Source: Durusdinium trenchii (Eukaryota > Sar > Dinophyceae > Suessiales > Symbiodiniaceae). Taken from it: a stretch of 64,000 bases of DNA. Location: the NCBI GenBank assembly GCA_963970005.1, contig CAXAMN010022740.1, positions 328,377-392,376 on the forward strand, in the 5' to 3' direction. Below the pieces are notes generated by a model. That model was not told the DNA's origin. It ran no database searches and saw nothing but the letters and a program-made list of their open reading frames with translations. A program made the translations under genes and the position numbers. Positions 1 to 10,936 of the stretch are shown here, one piece after another (positions within the stretch are counted from its first letter, which is position 1; every line of letters starts with the position of its first letter).

Positions 1-118
1 TCTCCGGGTGGCCAAGGGCAAACTGTTCTGGAGTGCCCAGAACAACCACTCACTTCGCTAGGGGTGATGGATGGCCATGGGCCATGGGCTATAAAGCCAG
101 ATCAAACCATTCAGTTTT

Positions 119-796
119 ATGGCCCATTCAGGGGTTGTACAATGTTTTACAGCCAGGAGATGTCTCCTGTCGCCCAGAGATTCCCCCAATTCACGTGTTT
201 TCACGGTGACCGTCCTGGCGACGTCCACACAGCAACCTGGATGTCTTCGGTTTCGACCGTTGACTCCAGCTGAAATAGATAAAGATCAAACTCTTCCCAA
301 CAGAGTAGTCCTTTACATTGGTGAGAATCAACAATGGGTCGGAACTTGTGGTTCAGTGAAGCGCCCTTTGCACAAACGATCTCCCAACCCGAAACCCTTT
401 TCGATTGATTCGGAGGATTGTGGCGGTACCCAGATTATGGACACTTGCGCCTTGGCTGCCAAGAAATGCGGAAGAGCACAAGAAGTAGCGTGGATGTGTT
501 TGGGCCAGTGGCTGTTGGGTAAAGCGGTTTTTCTGGCGTTCCTCAAAAACGACTCAACTGACTCAACGACCGATAACTCCGCCAGCGAGAGCCGGGGTCA
601 GGTCCGGGGTCATGTTCTCATCGGAGAAGGGCCGTGTCGACGCGCGTCCATGAGCGTCCTCACCGATAGAGAGGGTCATCAGGTCATCTTGCGATCGGAA
701 GAGAGGGACTGCACCTATACTCCCCTGCAGATTAACATGGAACCCCAAAACCACCGGTGGTTGTTTCTTGTGTTTGCAATGTGTGCATATGTTTAA
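119..796 (+). CDS. Possible exon-bearing open frame, unknown product
   Basis: An uninterrupted 225-codon frame. Only about 540-740 has a clear G/C-rich third position and natural composition (Ser/Thr/Asp-rich, then a basic stretch). The 5' part looks like chance or intron. A minus-strand frame over 563-714 also reads plausibly and has an AG acceptor, so the strand is not settled. No domain recognised. Confidence 0.3.
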   Translation: MAHSGVVQCFTARRCLLSPRDSPNSRVFTVTVLATSTQQPGCLRFRPLTPAEIDKDQTLPNRVVLYIGENQQWVGTCGSVKRPLHKRSPNPKPFSIDSEDCGGTQIMDTCALAAKKCGRAQEVAWMCLGQWLLGKAVFLAFLKNDSTDSTTDNSASESRGQVRGHVLIGEGPCRRASMSVLTDREGHQVILRSEERDCTYTPLQINMEPQNHRWLFLVFAMCAYV

Positions 797-877
797 GCAA
801 GTTCTGTCCGTTTGTTTGGTGTGATGAGAAAGTCTCCGGGTTTGGATCGAACATGTAAGAACCGCAATGAACATTCA

Positions 878-970
878 CTGACTGGTGCGACTCGCAGGGA
901 ATGAGGGAATGGATCCAATAGGATCTCTATTGGGGGCTCATTCCCTTATTCCCTACTAAGCACCAGTCAG
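878..970. repeat. Foldback element 1, copy A (93 bp)
   Basis: The ends are a perfect 11-base inverted repeat, CTGACTGGTGC and GCACCAGTCAG. Inside, GGGAATGAG faces CTCATTCCC, so the unit can fold into a long hairpin. A near-identical copy lies at 27437-27531. Structure and size fit a MITE-like nonautonomous element. Confidence 0.8.
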
Positions 971-1452
971 TTCATCAAGGTTCCAAGCAATTCTGGTATT
1001 TTGCTACAGGGCAAGGAGATGTTCACCGGAAGAAGAACTTGTTGGTATCAACGGCCAGGCAGCTCTTAGTTTTTATGGGTGCATGCACCACGTGCTTCAC
1101 GGGTGGAGCCTTTGAGCGGCCTCAAATCGAGGCTTATGGTGCCCTTGTATCCAGGCTGGAACTTGGTGTGGAGAGCAGGCTTCGTTTAGAGGTGACCTAA
1201 TTCCCGAAGATTGTGAGGGAGCTCCCCGCCAAAAAGGCTGAAACCGGACGTCAAAAGAGGCAGAGCTCAGGGATCCATTTTTTATCAGGAGTAATCGCTG
1301 CAACGCTCCTGACTCACTTCTTGGGAACTACTTGTAACCTGAAGAATAATTCGCATCCTGCAACCTGACAGGCCATTGCTTGCTCCTTGGAAATCCCCCT
1401 GAACCACACCCCATCCCACCCTCCGGCCACCGGAGCTTTCCGAGCCCTGCAG

Positions 1453-1612
1453 CGCCAGGAAACCCACCAAGCCCTGAGGCCAAGGCCCAGGCCGCACGCC
1501 TCATGATTGAGGCACAAGGAGAAGAGGCCCAGCCCGCGACCGCGTCTTCGGTCGAGCGAAAACGGTCGCGCGCGGCAGGCACGCGTGGCGAGCGTGCGTC
1601 CCCTTTTGTAGT
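1453..1612 (+). CDS. Exon-like island, unknown product
   Basis: A CCCTGCAG acceptor is followed by an open frame rich in Ala, Glu and Arg, with a high G/C third position (peptide includes EAKAQAARLMIEAQGEEAQP, then a basic SVERKRSRAA stretch). It reads like part of a charged helical segment. The donor is not obvious; the frame closes at 1614-1616. Confidence 0.45.
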
Positions 1613-2646
1613 TTGAGGGCGGTTCTTGCAACCCCCCCCGGTTAAAATAGAAAAACCGTTGATCATGGTTGATCGATGGGTGCGGTTTGTAAGTTTCAAG
1701 GCGGATGTGTTGAGGGGTTTTGCATGAATTCTTGGATTTTGGGGTAGTAGTCATGTCATTATTCATTCCGTAATTAGAGGAAGGAACGCGTGGGTCACCA
1801 TGGTGACGGATCGCAATGGCATTTGCCAGGTATTTGGGATGAGGCATGGGGAAGATGAAGATTCTTATTGGGTCATCCCAAAATCATGGCAACAATGTAA
1901 CTAAAGCTTGCTCATGTTCCACGGGGGTTGGGGGATCATTTGGCTGGCGAAATGGTTCATCACCGGTCGGGTCTACCCTACTTGTGGTTCGGTAACCTCA
2001 CACACGGTGCACTGAGAGGGGCCCTAGACCGTGCCCAGAACATCCGCTCTGTGCTGTGGGACTCCAAAGCCAATCCGTTTGGAACTGCTGGTATCCCAGA
2101 ACTTCCAATGACTCATGAACTAATCCCGAGTACCTATTAATAAACACTCCCCAATTAAAAAAACCCCACGTCCGAACCCCTAAATTCGGTTTATATTTGG
2201 TTTTAAATTGCCGCCCTTTCAAACCGCTACTAAACTACCAACATGGTCGAATTTGGGGGTAGTTTTTTTATTAGGTTCCCCAAAAACAACCGTAACTGCC
2301 CACCTCTGTCCGCCCTGTCTATCCACCATGACACGCCGCGCTTACACCAGCAGGCTTTCCTTCCCCCAATGGCACGGACTCACGCAAACGCACTTGCCAC
2401 CGAGGTCATGCAACACCGCATGGCACAGCGACATCACCTTTCGAAAGCTTTAGCTGTTAGTCTACCGAAGAATAACTATTCTAATGAAGGTTTTTGTAGG
2501 GGAAAAGGAAGACCCTTCGATCTGGAGCTTTTTTGCATTTTTGATACGAGTTTAATAAAGGATTTTATATAAAACTTTACGGATTTACTTTTTGGTTTTG
2601 AAGCTCTTCCCAGGTGACCCTATTTTGGACCCCCCGATTTCAGGGA

Positions 2647-2690
2647 CCCCCTATTAAAAAAAATGCGACCGAGGTTTTTTTAATAGGGGG
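2647..2690. repeat. Perfect 16-bp inverted repeat
   Basis: CCCCCTATTAAAAAAA at 2647-2662 is mirrored by TTTTTTTAATAGGGGG at 2675-2690 with a 12-base loop. The right arm runs into a poly-G tract. Related A/T plus C/G tracts occur around 2150-2280. It may be a degenerate foldback element. Confidence 0.65.
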
Positions 2691-2904
2691 GGGGGGGGCC
2701 GTGTTTATTATTAGGGGGACGGGATTACCCCACCTGGCCATTCGGGGTAAAATGAGTCATGAATGGACTCTCAGGGTAGTATATATGGTATATGTGATAT
2801 GTCGATTTGTGGGTCAATACCAGGAAACCTTGGTTGACCTAGCGACATGGTGTTGGGGCTTCAGGTTAGGACCTCATCCTCATCAGCCTCAACAGTTACT
2901 GCTT

Positions 2905-3062
2905 TCTCATTTTTCCCACCGAAGTCGACCAAGGCCTGGGCATGGTTCTCGTGTACGGAGCCGAACCGAACCAACCTTCTCCGCCGAACCGTCGCCGAAA
3001 AGGCGGAGAAGTCGTTGGAACTTCTGGGAGAGGCGGTCTTGCCTCGCGGCAGAAATGGCTGA
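2905..3062 (+). CDS. Exon-like island, unknown product
   Basis: The open frame ends in a helix-forming stretch (VAEKAEKSLELLGEAVL) with a strong G/C third position and stops at 3060-3062. It could be a terminal exon or be spliced before the stop. No acceptor is decisive. Confidence 0.4.
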
Positions 3063-3849
3063 ACGTGTCGGTTTGTGGGAAAGACATGGAAAGACATACC
3101 GTACCATATATAGTGACTTGTGGCCGGAACTAAGAAAAAATGGTTGGAAAAACTGCAGAAAACAGTGGATTAGTCAGTGGATTTCATGGTATGTTCCATG
3201 CTTTTTGCCTCGGTCAAGAAAAAAGACCGCACCTCCTGATCAGTCAAGAAAAAAGACAAGATGACACCTCAAACGCTGCACCTGTGGCTTGGACTCCATT
3301 GGAATGTCAATGTTATATAAAGTTATATATAATACAACAAACAGAAAGGGGTGCTGTTCATGGACATGAGGGGTGCCTAGAACATCCACTCACCCTTTGT
3401 GACTCCTGGATATTGATTGTTCCTTAGAAATCTGTTGCCAATGGACTATGTGTTCGTTGATGGTTTAAATATGTTTAAATCACCCCTGTGTGTTTCTCAG
3501 AAGCTCTGAAGGGGACAGTTGGTTTCCTGTTTTGAGATCCAACACTGGAATCCTGAATCCTGGGACTTTGGAGATCATCCACGCCCAGCACCAGATGCAA
3601 CCACAAAGACTCCGTGCTTTGTTGGTTCAGGACACCCCACCAACAGAAGCGCACAGAAGCATACCATTCACTCACTGTCGTTGAAACATTTGATGCCTAC
3701 ATTCGGAGGAGAATCGTGCCAAGATGTCAAAAGGGCTTCAGGTGATCTAGAACAAACATTCATATAGGTTCTGTAGATGTTTGATTCCTTTTCGTACTTG
3801 TAGGAATAAGTTGCCGCAAGACACTTCCGAAGAAGATATAGTACCATAC

Positions 3850-3924
3850 CTTTGAGTGAGCATGACGAGTTGCCTAGCCTAGCAATATCAAGTATCGCAT
3901 CATTGGAGCCTTCATACAACACAC
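3850..3924 (-). CDS. Internal exon, minus-strand gene, unknown product
   Basis: On minus, an acceptor ending TTGAAG precedes 3924 and a GTATGG donor follows 3850. The 75-bp exon carries 24 codons (VLYEGSNDAILDIARLGNSS...) split by glycine-type phases at both ends. Both boundaries and composition support a real exon of the same gene as 4118-4222. Confidence 0.7.
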
Positions 3925-4117
3925 CTTCAATAGAATGTTTATGAAGCTTTTATGTATGTTCCTTTTGGCTCTTGACTAAGGAACGCCCAGTGTTGTTTTG
4001 TGTTCTTGTTCATCCAAGTATCGCTACCAGAAGCAGGGTTTCTGACTTTCGGGGCAGGGTATTTGGACTTTGCATCGCTACTAAGCCTGGTAGAAAATGG
4101 GAAAGAACATACCTTAC

Positions 4118-4222
4118 CCTGGACCTTCATTCGGGTGCGGTGCTCAATGGAGATCCACAAGTCGTGTAGTCTATTCAAGACCCAACCAGGAAGGTGCTGG
4201 ACAGTAATAGAACGATGCAGTT
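4118..4222 (-). CDS. Internal exon, minus-strand gene, unknown product
   Basis: The minus-strand acceptor GGTCAACAG precedes 4222 and a GTAAGG donor follows 4118. The frame between encodes an amphipathic, His/Arg-containing stretch (LPGWVLNRLHDLWISIEHR). A further possible minus exon lies around 3500-3640 (peptide with SLWLHLVLGVDDLQSPRIQD), without clear boundaries. Confidence 0.7.
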
Positions 4223-4392
4223 CTGTTGACCAAGCAGCCATATGGTATAGCTGCTGGTGAGTGTTGTTGGTTTCGAGCACTCCCAGAGTCTGAAAAGAGA
4301 GAATCGCTGATGCCATGGTCGAGGCTAAACCCGCCCAATGCAGAAGCTTACCTCGTCCGTGCCCGGAATTTCAACAGCACCTGGGCTTCAAC

Positions 4393-4648
4393 TGAGAGCC
4401 ATGGAGTTGTCTTTCAACACGGGCACCCACAGGTGTTTGATCAGTGTGAATTCGCCTGGGATGATGATGGTAGTCCCTCCTGGACGAGGGGACGGACGGA
4501 TTGTGTGTGAGCCAACGCTGGGATAGCCCAGAAAGATCCAGAAATACTGGAAGACCAGCACCACCCACAAGGCAGGGTTGTTATTGGAAGTAAAATCGAT
4601 CGTCAGGGCTCCTTCTGTGGAGCACTCCCCTAGAATCGCCCCCAAAAC
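4393..4648 (-). CDS. Exon of a probable membrane or surface protein
   Basis: The acceptor GACTCAAG precedes 4648 on minus. The frame runs 85 codons with about 80% G/C at third positions. A hydrophobic, aromatic segment (ALWVVLVFQYFWIFLGYP) about a third of the way in could be membrane-spanning. It is followed by GGTTIIIPGEF and HLWVP. The W-x-P motif recalls, but does not prove, pentameric ligand-gated channel ectodomains. The frame meets TGA at 4388-4390; a GTTGAA donor just before it would avoid the stop. Confidence 0.7.
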
Positions 4649-5097
4649 CTTGAGTCACGGAATTCCATCTCTTTTGGGACGTTTTCAGGGCCCAGGCCGT
4701 GTTCAAAGCATGTGTTGGGTCAAATCACGACCCACCAGAAAACAAGGAGTTGATCCACATGAAGCATGCTGAGCCGTTGCTAGGGCCCTTTCCTCAAATC
4801 CCTAGAGATCAGGGGCGGCGAAGAGGGATTATGCACCTCCAAGTAGCTACAGGAGTTTCAGGTTGAGAAACAAACACGTTGAGACTGAACATCACTTCAC
4901 GGAAGAAAGACTTGAAACTCAGGGCCCTTATTCACCGGACTCTTCAATGGCCCAAGACACTTGGATCGTAGTCCTTCAATTGTGTCCCTTTTGTCGCCTT
5001 TTGCCGTCTCCCTTCTTGGAAAGGCACGCCTTTGCAAAAAATGCATTTGGTCAGGAGGAGAGAGAGGTCTGCACAGTGTGCTGCTTGAACTGTCGAC

Positions 5098-5177
5098 ATG
5101 CAACGACATGCCACGAAAGGCTGAAGGAAAGTCTAGCAGTTCTGTTACGGCGACCACGGCGATTCCAGAGCGGAGTC
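5098..5177 (-). CDS. Internal exon, minus-strand gene
   Basis: The minus acceptor CTCACATCAG precedes 5177 and GTCGAC follows 5098. The 26-codon frame (LRSGIAVVAVTELLDFPSAF...) has a short hydrophobic start. It lies between two other minus exons and probably belongs with them. A plus-strand frame over 4961-5284 also reads acceptably. Confidence 0.55.
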
Positions 5178-5409
5178 CTGATGTGAGGTTGAGAATTTGG
5201 GCTTCTCAGAATTCAACCGAGATTGTCGACGGTTGCCAGCTCTTACGGGCCTCACTTGACCGGGTCCTCAAGGAATGGGTTTGACGTGGTTTGGTCCTTG
5301 GACTGGTAGGGTTATATACCCTTTGCACCCCTTGTGATGCCTTTGGTGCCGGTTGGCCGGGTCAGTGACACGATTCACGAATACGTCTCTGGTGCTTCCT
5401 CCCTGCGCT

Positions 5410-5559
5410 GAAGGTCGCGGCTTGGAGATTGCAGCGCTGGACGATGCTGAGATGTGCATCTCCATTGATGCAAAGTGTGCCTCGCCAAAAAGAGCGCTAC
5501 AGTTTGGGGACATCCAAGCAAGGCTGTTTTGGTCTCTACAGACTCCAGGGACCCTATAG
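5410..5559 (-). CDS. Coding island, strand and frame unresolved
   Basis: Three readings look protein-like: a minus frame entered by a CTCACCTATAG acceptor, a second minus frame that stays open for about 110 codons, and a plus frame ending at a GTGAGT donor at 5560. Minus is preferred because its neighbours are minus. Confidence 0.4.
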
Positions 5560-5610
5560 GTGAGTGCTTCTTTTGGCCAAGGGGATATTCGATCTAGCTG
5601 TCCCATCTAC

Positions 5611-5718
5611 CGTGAGCCGAAGGTCGTTTTCTCGTGCCGAATCCGAAGCACGGCCATCTGCCGCGACTGAGACAGGTCGACCCAGCGACCGGTCAGCGAT
5701 ACCGTCGGGGTGGCACGA
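5611..5718 (-). CDS. Internal exon, minus-strand gene
   Basis: A pyrimidine-rich acceptor (GTCTTCCCCAG) precedes 5718 on minus and a GTAGAT donor follows 5611. The 108-bp exon reads a basic beta-rich stretch (TVSLTGRWVDLSQSRQMAVL) with about 75% G/C third positions. It is the most 5' exon I can place in the 3.85-5.72 kb minus group. Confidence 0.7.
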
Positions 5719-5719
5719 C

Positions 5720-7460
5720 TGGGGAAGACACACACACACACACCAAGGTCGATCTGTGGAACGGAAATCAGTGGAGAAAATAGATCGCTTAAGTGTTCCA
5801 CAGATCTTAATGTTGTGTTCCACAGACATCCACAGACACTTAGTGGAGCAAAAGTCACATCAAGAACAACGTGTTGTCTTTTGGTGATTAAGAACAAGGC
5901 TGTTTCGGCAGACTTATATATCTTATAGATCATAACTACCCAGTCCACCCCAAAAAAGGTCTCGCTTGATTTTCTCCGGTGTGATCCCGGGTCGATCCGT
6001 CGGAACCGTCATGGAACCCGAAGCAGCCGAATCGATGGAACCGTGCGAAGCCGTCCGATCATGTCCAATCAACATGTATGGTCAGCCCATGGTCACGCAT
6101 TGGAAAACCCGCCTGCCGCCGGAAAACCGGGTACCGATCAATTAGGGGCCCTTGTTCATCTTCTTTCCCACCATTCCTTCTTGGATCACCTTCTTTGTCC
6201 TGTGATTTTGGACCACGTACTCGCATGAGCGCAGCACAACAGACCAAAAGGCAGCAGAGGTAGATATTCTTCCCAGGGCTCCGAGTTGGCGCATGATTCC
6301 CACCCCCCAAACAATCACTTCCCCTGGGCTTGCAATGATTCTGATAGTTCGATAAGTTTTAATATGAGGGTTGTTGAAAAAGATTTTAGGTGGTGGTGCT
6401 GCTGCTTCTGCTGCTGCGAGATGGTTAAGTTTAAGTTAAATCAATTGGCAAAACAGGCCTTTAAACAAACACCTGTGCGAATTCATTTTTCCTATTTATT
6501 CCCATCCACTAAACTATTCAGGGTGTGGGGATAATGTTGTGAAAACTTGTTTTTATTCCCTCCCACTTTACTAATTGGCATTCGACATTAGGCACAACAA
6601 AAGCTGTTCATCGTGGGAGTTTTGATCGTTTAGACGTCATTTGTGATGTTCTTCATATTCTTTTGAGTGCTACGAAGTCCCACAAAAATCAATCGCTGCG
6701 GACATGGTGGGCCAATATGAGGGGCAGGCTGCCGCGTTTTGACACTCAGTCCCTGGTGTTTGGATCAGCCCAGAGTGGCCTGTGAAAAGGAGGTCGTGAT
6801 TGAACATGTGGAACATATATATATATACTCAGCCTATTGATGCCTATTGCAGCTATTCATGATGTTTCTACTGTTCGATCTTTTGGGATTACTATTGACA
6901 TGATGAACATCACTGATGTTCTCAGTCGTGCAGCACAGGTGCAGAGGGATGGCTTGAGCAGCTTGGTAGGAACTGGAGGGCTCCTTCGCTGGGTTCGCGG
7001 TGGATTTGGGACGACAAGGAGTCGTCTACTGTACTACGAAAATACTACGAGGAATCGTGCTTTTGCGGAGAAAACAAGGTTGATCCTGACCAAAGTTGAA
7101 TAAGATTGAAGACAAGGTGGTATGAGGTTGTCTAAAGGCAGTTGTTGTACTTGGTTGGACAATCTAAGCTCTTCTGTTATAACTTTCCTTTTTGTTGTTT
7201 CTAGGAATGAGACTGTTCTGATCATTTAGAAGCAGCTCATAAAAGCTCATGTCACAGCCATTGTTTCAATATAGATACTTCATGATACCATACCTCCTCT
7301 TCTATGTTCGTTGACTGGACGAGGCAATGTAGAAAATATAGATGCTAGTCCTGGCAATGTTCCAAGAACACAAAAACCATTGCAGCGCTGAAATTTCCAA
7401 GGCACTGACAAGAAGTTGACCCAACCATGCAACTGACAATGCATGGCATGCGTCACTCTA
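5720..7460. other. Stretch with no supportable gene
   Basis: It contains a CA microsatellite (about 5729-5742) and a perfect 12-base inverted repeat, GATCTGTGGAAC at 5751-5762 and GTTCCACAGATC at 5795-5806. The rest looks like intron or intergenic sequence. Confidence 0.5.
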
Positions 7461-7463
7461 TAG

Positions 7464-7705
7464 CTTCTGGATCGGAGCACCGAGCAGACCCGCACTGGTC
7501 TGCTCCACCGTGCGCACCGAGCCGTTGAGCCCGCGAAAATCGCGCCAAGGAAGGGCAAAGCCGAACTCGCTTTGGGACGACTGATCGACGCTGCGCAGAG
7601 CTTTCATCAGGGCTTGCAACTGGCACCAGATCATCAGGAGCTGGAGCTGGGAGCTCGGAGGGAGGAGTGGGTTGTTCAGCCAGGGTGGCTGACTTCTGAG
7701 GACTG
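7464..7705 (+). CDS. Tetratricopeptide (TPR) repeat exon
   Basis: The acceptor CACTCTATAG is followed by 80 open codons and a GTGAAG donor at 7706; if unspliced, TGA comes at 7707-7709. The exon contains one well-matched 34-residue TPR. Taking the last histidine of LQLAPDH as position 34, Gly is at 8, Ala at 20, Phe at 24, Gly at 27 and Pro at 32. TPRs are helical hairpins used as protein-interaction scaffolds. The rest of the protein is not visible, so the specific role is unknown. Confidence 0.7.
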
Positions 7706-7957
7706 GTGAAGACACACCATGATTTGGCACAGATGAGGTTTTCGTTGCGAATGGTTGTTTGTCCAAACCGTGTCGTGCGGGTTCATAACATGCAAGCTGC
7801 GGAAGGGGTGTTCTCTGGTTGATGTCTACAAATATGTGCGAAGGGCAAAAAAGAGGTCTATGCTACCTGAACCATACAGACAAAGTTTTAGGAGGTGTCC
7901 TACTCGTGCTGTGTGTGCTATTTGCGTGTGCATATTGCTGGAGAGCCCCTCCAAACG

Positions 7958-8029
7958 ACCCGGTGTTCATATTGTGTAAAGTATTGAACACCGGGTATAT
8001 AGATGTATATATATGAACACGGTGTTCAT
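7958..8029. repeat. Nested palindromes
   Basis: ACCCGGTGTTCA (7958-7969) is exactly mirrored by TGAACACCGGGT (7985-7996). Sixteen bases later comes the perfect palindrome ATGAACACGGTGTTCAT (8013-8029), which reuses the same GAACAC core. The sequence between and around is AT-rich (TATATA runs). Confidence 0.75.
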
Positions 8030-8169
8030 CTATGAATATATACAATGTTCAGATGCATGTATAGTATATATGCTGTTAAGCATTGTTATGGAATTGCTTT
8101 CTGATGGTTCCTGTATGTTCCTGTTATATACCAATTCGACTTACTGTCGTCCACATGAGGACTTGGCAG

Positions 8170-8421
8170 GGCAATATGAGCTCACCGAGTGACTGGGGGT
8201 TTTTGGAGGGTTTTCGCCAAACGTCGCACGCCGAACGCGCCATAGGACCTTCAAGAACGGCTCCTTGGCAGCGGGGGGAGGAAGTCCTGGCTGCCGCAGC
8301 ATCCAGGGCATCCACTGCGCAGACACCTGGGTCGACCCAAAATCACACAGATCATTTCGAGCCACACAGAGCCTGCAAGACCCAACTGGGCCTCTTAGCA
8401 TCTATACTCTTAAATCTCTGA
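8170..8421 (+). CDS. Probable terminal exon, unknown product
   Basis: The acceptor ACTTGGCAG is followed by an in-phase frame (GNMSSPSDWGFLEGF...) that stays open to a TGA at 8419-8421. An Ala-rich helical patch (EEVLAAAASRAS) lies in the middle. No domain recognised. Confidence 0.5.
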   Translation, partial: GNMSSPSDWGFLEGFRQTSHAERAIGPSRTAPWQRGEEVLAAAASRASTAQTPGSTQNHTDHFEPHRACKTQLGLLASILLNL

Positions 8422-8469
8422 AAGCTGAGATTCCTGGAATTAAACGTGATGGCGCAAGACGACCTTTAG

Positions 8470-8585
8470 ATGGATGATGAGTTCTTCAGAGTGTTTTCTG
8501 CTAACAAATATGAGACGGCTGAGACGGCGGGCTTTGGCGGCGGACCTCCGAAATCACACCGCTGGAGGGTCACAGCGTACCACTG
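8470..8585 (+). CDS. Short exon or small ORF (38 codons)
   Basis: A CTTTAG acceptor lies directly before ATG. The frame reads MDDEFFRVFSANKYETAE..., then a Gly/Pro patch, and stops TGA. It may be an internal or terminal exon rather than a free-standing gene. Confidence 0.4.
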
Positions 8586-8934
8586 AGGGTTGCAGGGCGA
8601 AGCATACATGGACCTTCCAAAAAGGGGGGTGTCCTGCAAGGAGGTCCTTCAGTAGTGGGCCCCATGGGACCTCTCCTGGAAGTCCGGAAACAAGGGGATA
8701 AAAGCAACGCTTCCTTTGGCGTGAAGAATGTTTGATGGCTACTTTTGCCTCCCTTTATGTGTTTCAACACAACCATGACTAAGCTCAGCACCCAACAAGT
8801 CAACAAGCAGACTATTCCAAATGGATCCAATTAGTTACCATCACTTTTTCTAAAGAAACAAAACAGATAGAATCAGCTACTGTAAATCTATATACTGTAG
8901 ATGTTCTTCTTGTCCGTTCGATATGTTTCATCAG

Positions 8935-9061
8935 TGGCATCACATCTTTTCCGGCCGGCACGAAGAACGCACCGCCGCAGAACCCTTCAGGTTCACGAAG
9001 GCACGAGCGGAACCGTCTCCCAACATCTTGCAGCAGTTCAAGGAGAAATCGAACGAGATAG
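8935..9061 (+). CDS. Internal exon, unknown product
   Basis: The acceptor GTTTCATCAG and a GTTCCG donor bracket 42 codons with a strong G/C third position. The content is charged and helical (EERTAAEPFRFTKARAEPSP, then ILQQFKEKSNEI). Confidence 0.65.
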
Positions 9062-9601
9062 GTTCCGGGTACATGTCACGCCTGGTTTCGCTTATAGAGT
9101 GTTAATTGTTTGTTTCCCTATGGGGTGAATCCCAGTTCCTGAAGCCAATCCAAGGTAAATCCTCGCCGCGAAACGAAAACACACACACACACCCTATAGG
9201 GCTCCAAACACCTTCTGAGGAGGTACGACTGGAGCCCTAGGGACACACATCAACGGGCCGTGTTTCGTCGGAATGCCAGTCCACAGGTGCTGATGGTATG
9301 TGTGTTGTTTCTGGATGCGTCTCTCAAAGGATGCTGGAAAGCCAAGACGAAGGAGTCCAGTTCTTCATTTGGCTCCTCCACTTGTTTTCGGCTTATCTAT
9401 TGGGGTGGGTCAATTTGGAAGAAAGACATCAAAAGAAAGAACAGGCCTTTGTTCCCTGTGTTTTGAGACATGTGTCATGCAGAATGCAGACCCTTCTTCC
9501 CGCTGCTTTATTCAATCAGCCCACCTGTTCACCGCCGGTGCCGCCGGTGCCGGGGACCCATACCGGTCCATAGACACCCACCCACACACACACACACAAA
9601 C

Positions 9602-9816
9602 GCTTCTACACACCCCACGCCCCGTTCGCCCGCGCCAAACCGGTGCTGTCCACCGGTCCTCGCGTTCGCCCGCGCCGCGAGGACCTGGTCTTTGCGGCGC
9701 GCCTGGGATTGGAACATCTCTTCCGGACCCTCGAGGCCCGACCAGCGGGGAGAAGCGGGAATGCGAGGGATGGACTCCAGGAATCCCATGATGGATACAA
9801 TATGGCATTTGAGTAA
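9602..9816 (+). CDS. Coding exon, unknown product
   Basis: The open frame starts inside a CA-rich stretch and ends TAA at 9814-9816. About 80% G/C third positions over RREDLVFAARLGLEHLFRTL. It reads as an Arg/Leu-rich helix. A minus frame in the same island is also open but less protein-like. Confidence 0.6.
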
Positions 9817-9928
9817 AGAGCCAAGTCCAAAGAAACACGAAAAACAACAATTCGAGATATTTCGATTTCGATATATATAGGAATGAATCTGTTGGAAGGC
9901 ATGGGGGAGACCTGATCAGAATCCGCAT

Positions 9929-10069
9929 CTAACTCGGGGATAAGACGTCGAGTTCGACGTCCTGAACTTGTCGAACAAACCGCGATGCTCCTCGCGCCGC
10001 CTCCGGTGCTTCGTCGTCCAGGATCCCCAGAAGACCACCGACGCCTTCGTGGAAAGCCACTCGGGTGGT
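9929..10069 (-). CDS. Terminal exon, unknown product
   Basis: The minus acceptor GTCTAG precedes 10069. Exactly 46 codons plus TAG follow in phase (TTRVAFHEGVGGLLGILDDE... ending DVLSPS). The acidic, small-residue content and high G/C third positions support it. Confidence 0.6.
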   Translation of the reverse strand, partial: TTRVAFHEGVGGLLGILDDEAPEAARGASRFVRQVQDVELDVLSPS

Positions 10070-10936
10070 CTAGACGTCGCTCGGAGACTCGGTCTGAGAC
10101 TAGACGAAGGCAAAGAAGGACTGCAGGTGGAGTAGCCAGGGGTCACATGTCGGGGTGGTGTGGCTCGTCCCATCCAGTGGCTGTGGATGTGACGACGGGG
10201 CAGCCCGACGACCTCCGTTTGTTCGTGCACCCCGTCGAACGTGACTTGCGGAGGTGGAGGCTTTTTGGGAGTCCTTTTTGCCAGGACATCAATTCCTGGG
10301 TTTGGTTTGGGGGGCGAAGCTGAACTTTTTTTATGTTGGATCCTATAGTCCTACAATGTCCTATATGTACTGTACTTGGAAAAAAAGTGTTAAAATATGT
10401 CATGGTTCACCGTTTAATGGATGGACATCATTTCAGCAGGTCCTTTTCTTCTATTTGCTCCATGTCTTCGCAGCGAATCGATGTGGCACACTTGTACCCT
10501 TCGAATGGACAGATCCGCATGCAGACAGGCCACGAACACACGGATCTGGGGTTGGGACGATCTCGCACTCACATCCGCAGGCTGCTCACCCCTTGCACTT
10601 GAAAGTGCGGGTATGTCGGTAGGGACGTCCGTATGCTTCTCTACAGTACAGAGACAGTGGGCAATGACCCAGACACAGTATGATGCAATGCGCTGATGTG
10701 CATGAATCAGAGCAATCTGTGGTTGCCGCATACTTCCAAAACAAATGCAAAACATCAAATTGAAGTGCGAGACAGAGTCATAGGTGATCTATATATAAAT
10801 GGTGATCGAATTCCAAGAATGGCATGGCGTTCCGACCCCCTGGAAGAAAGGAACAGAAACCAACACCGAATGGGCCAGGGGGTCTCCCTCTTGAAATACA
10901 CACCCACAATGAAGCACCATGTACACCACCTTCAAG

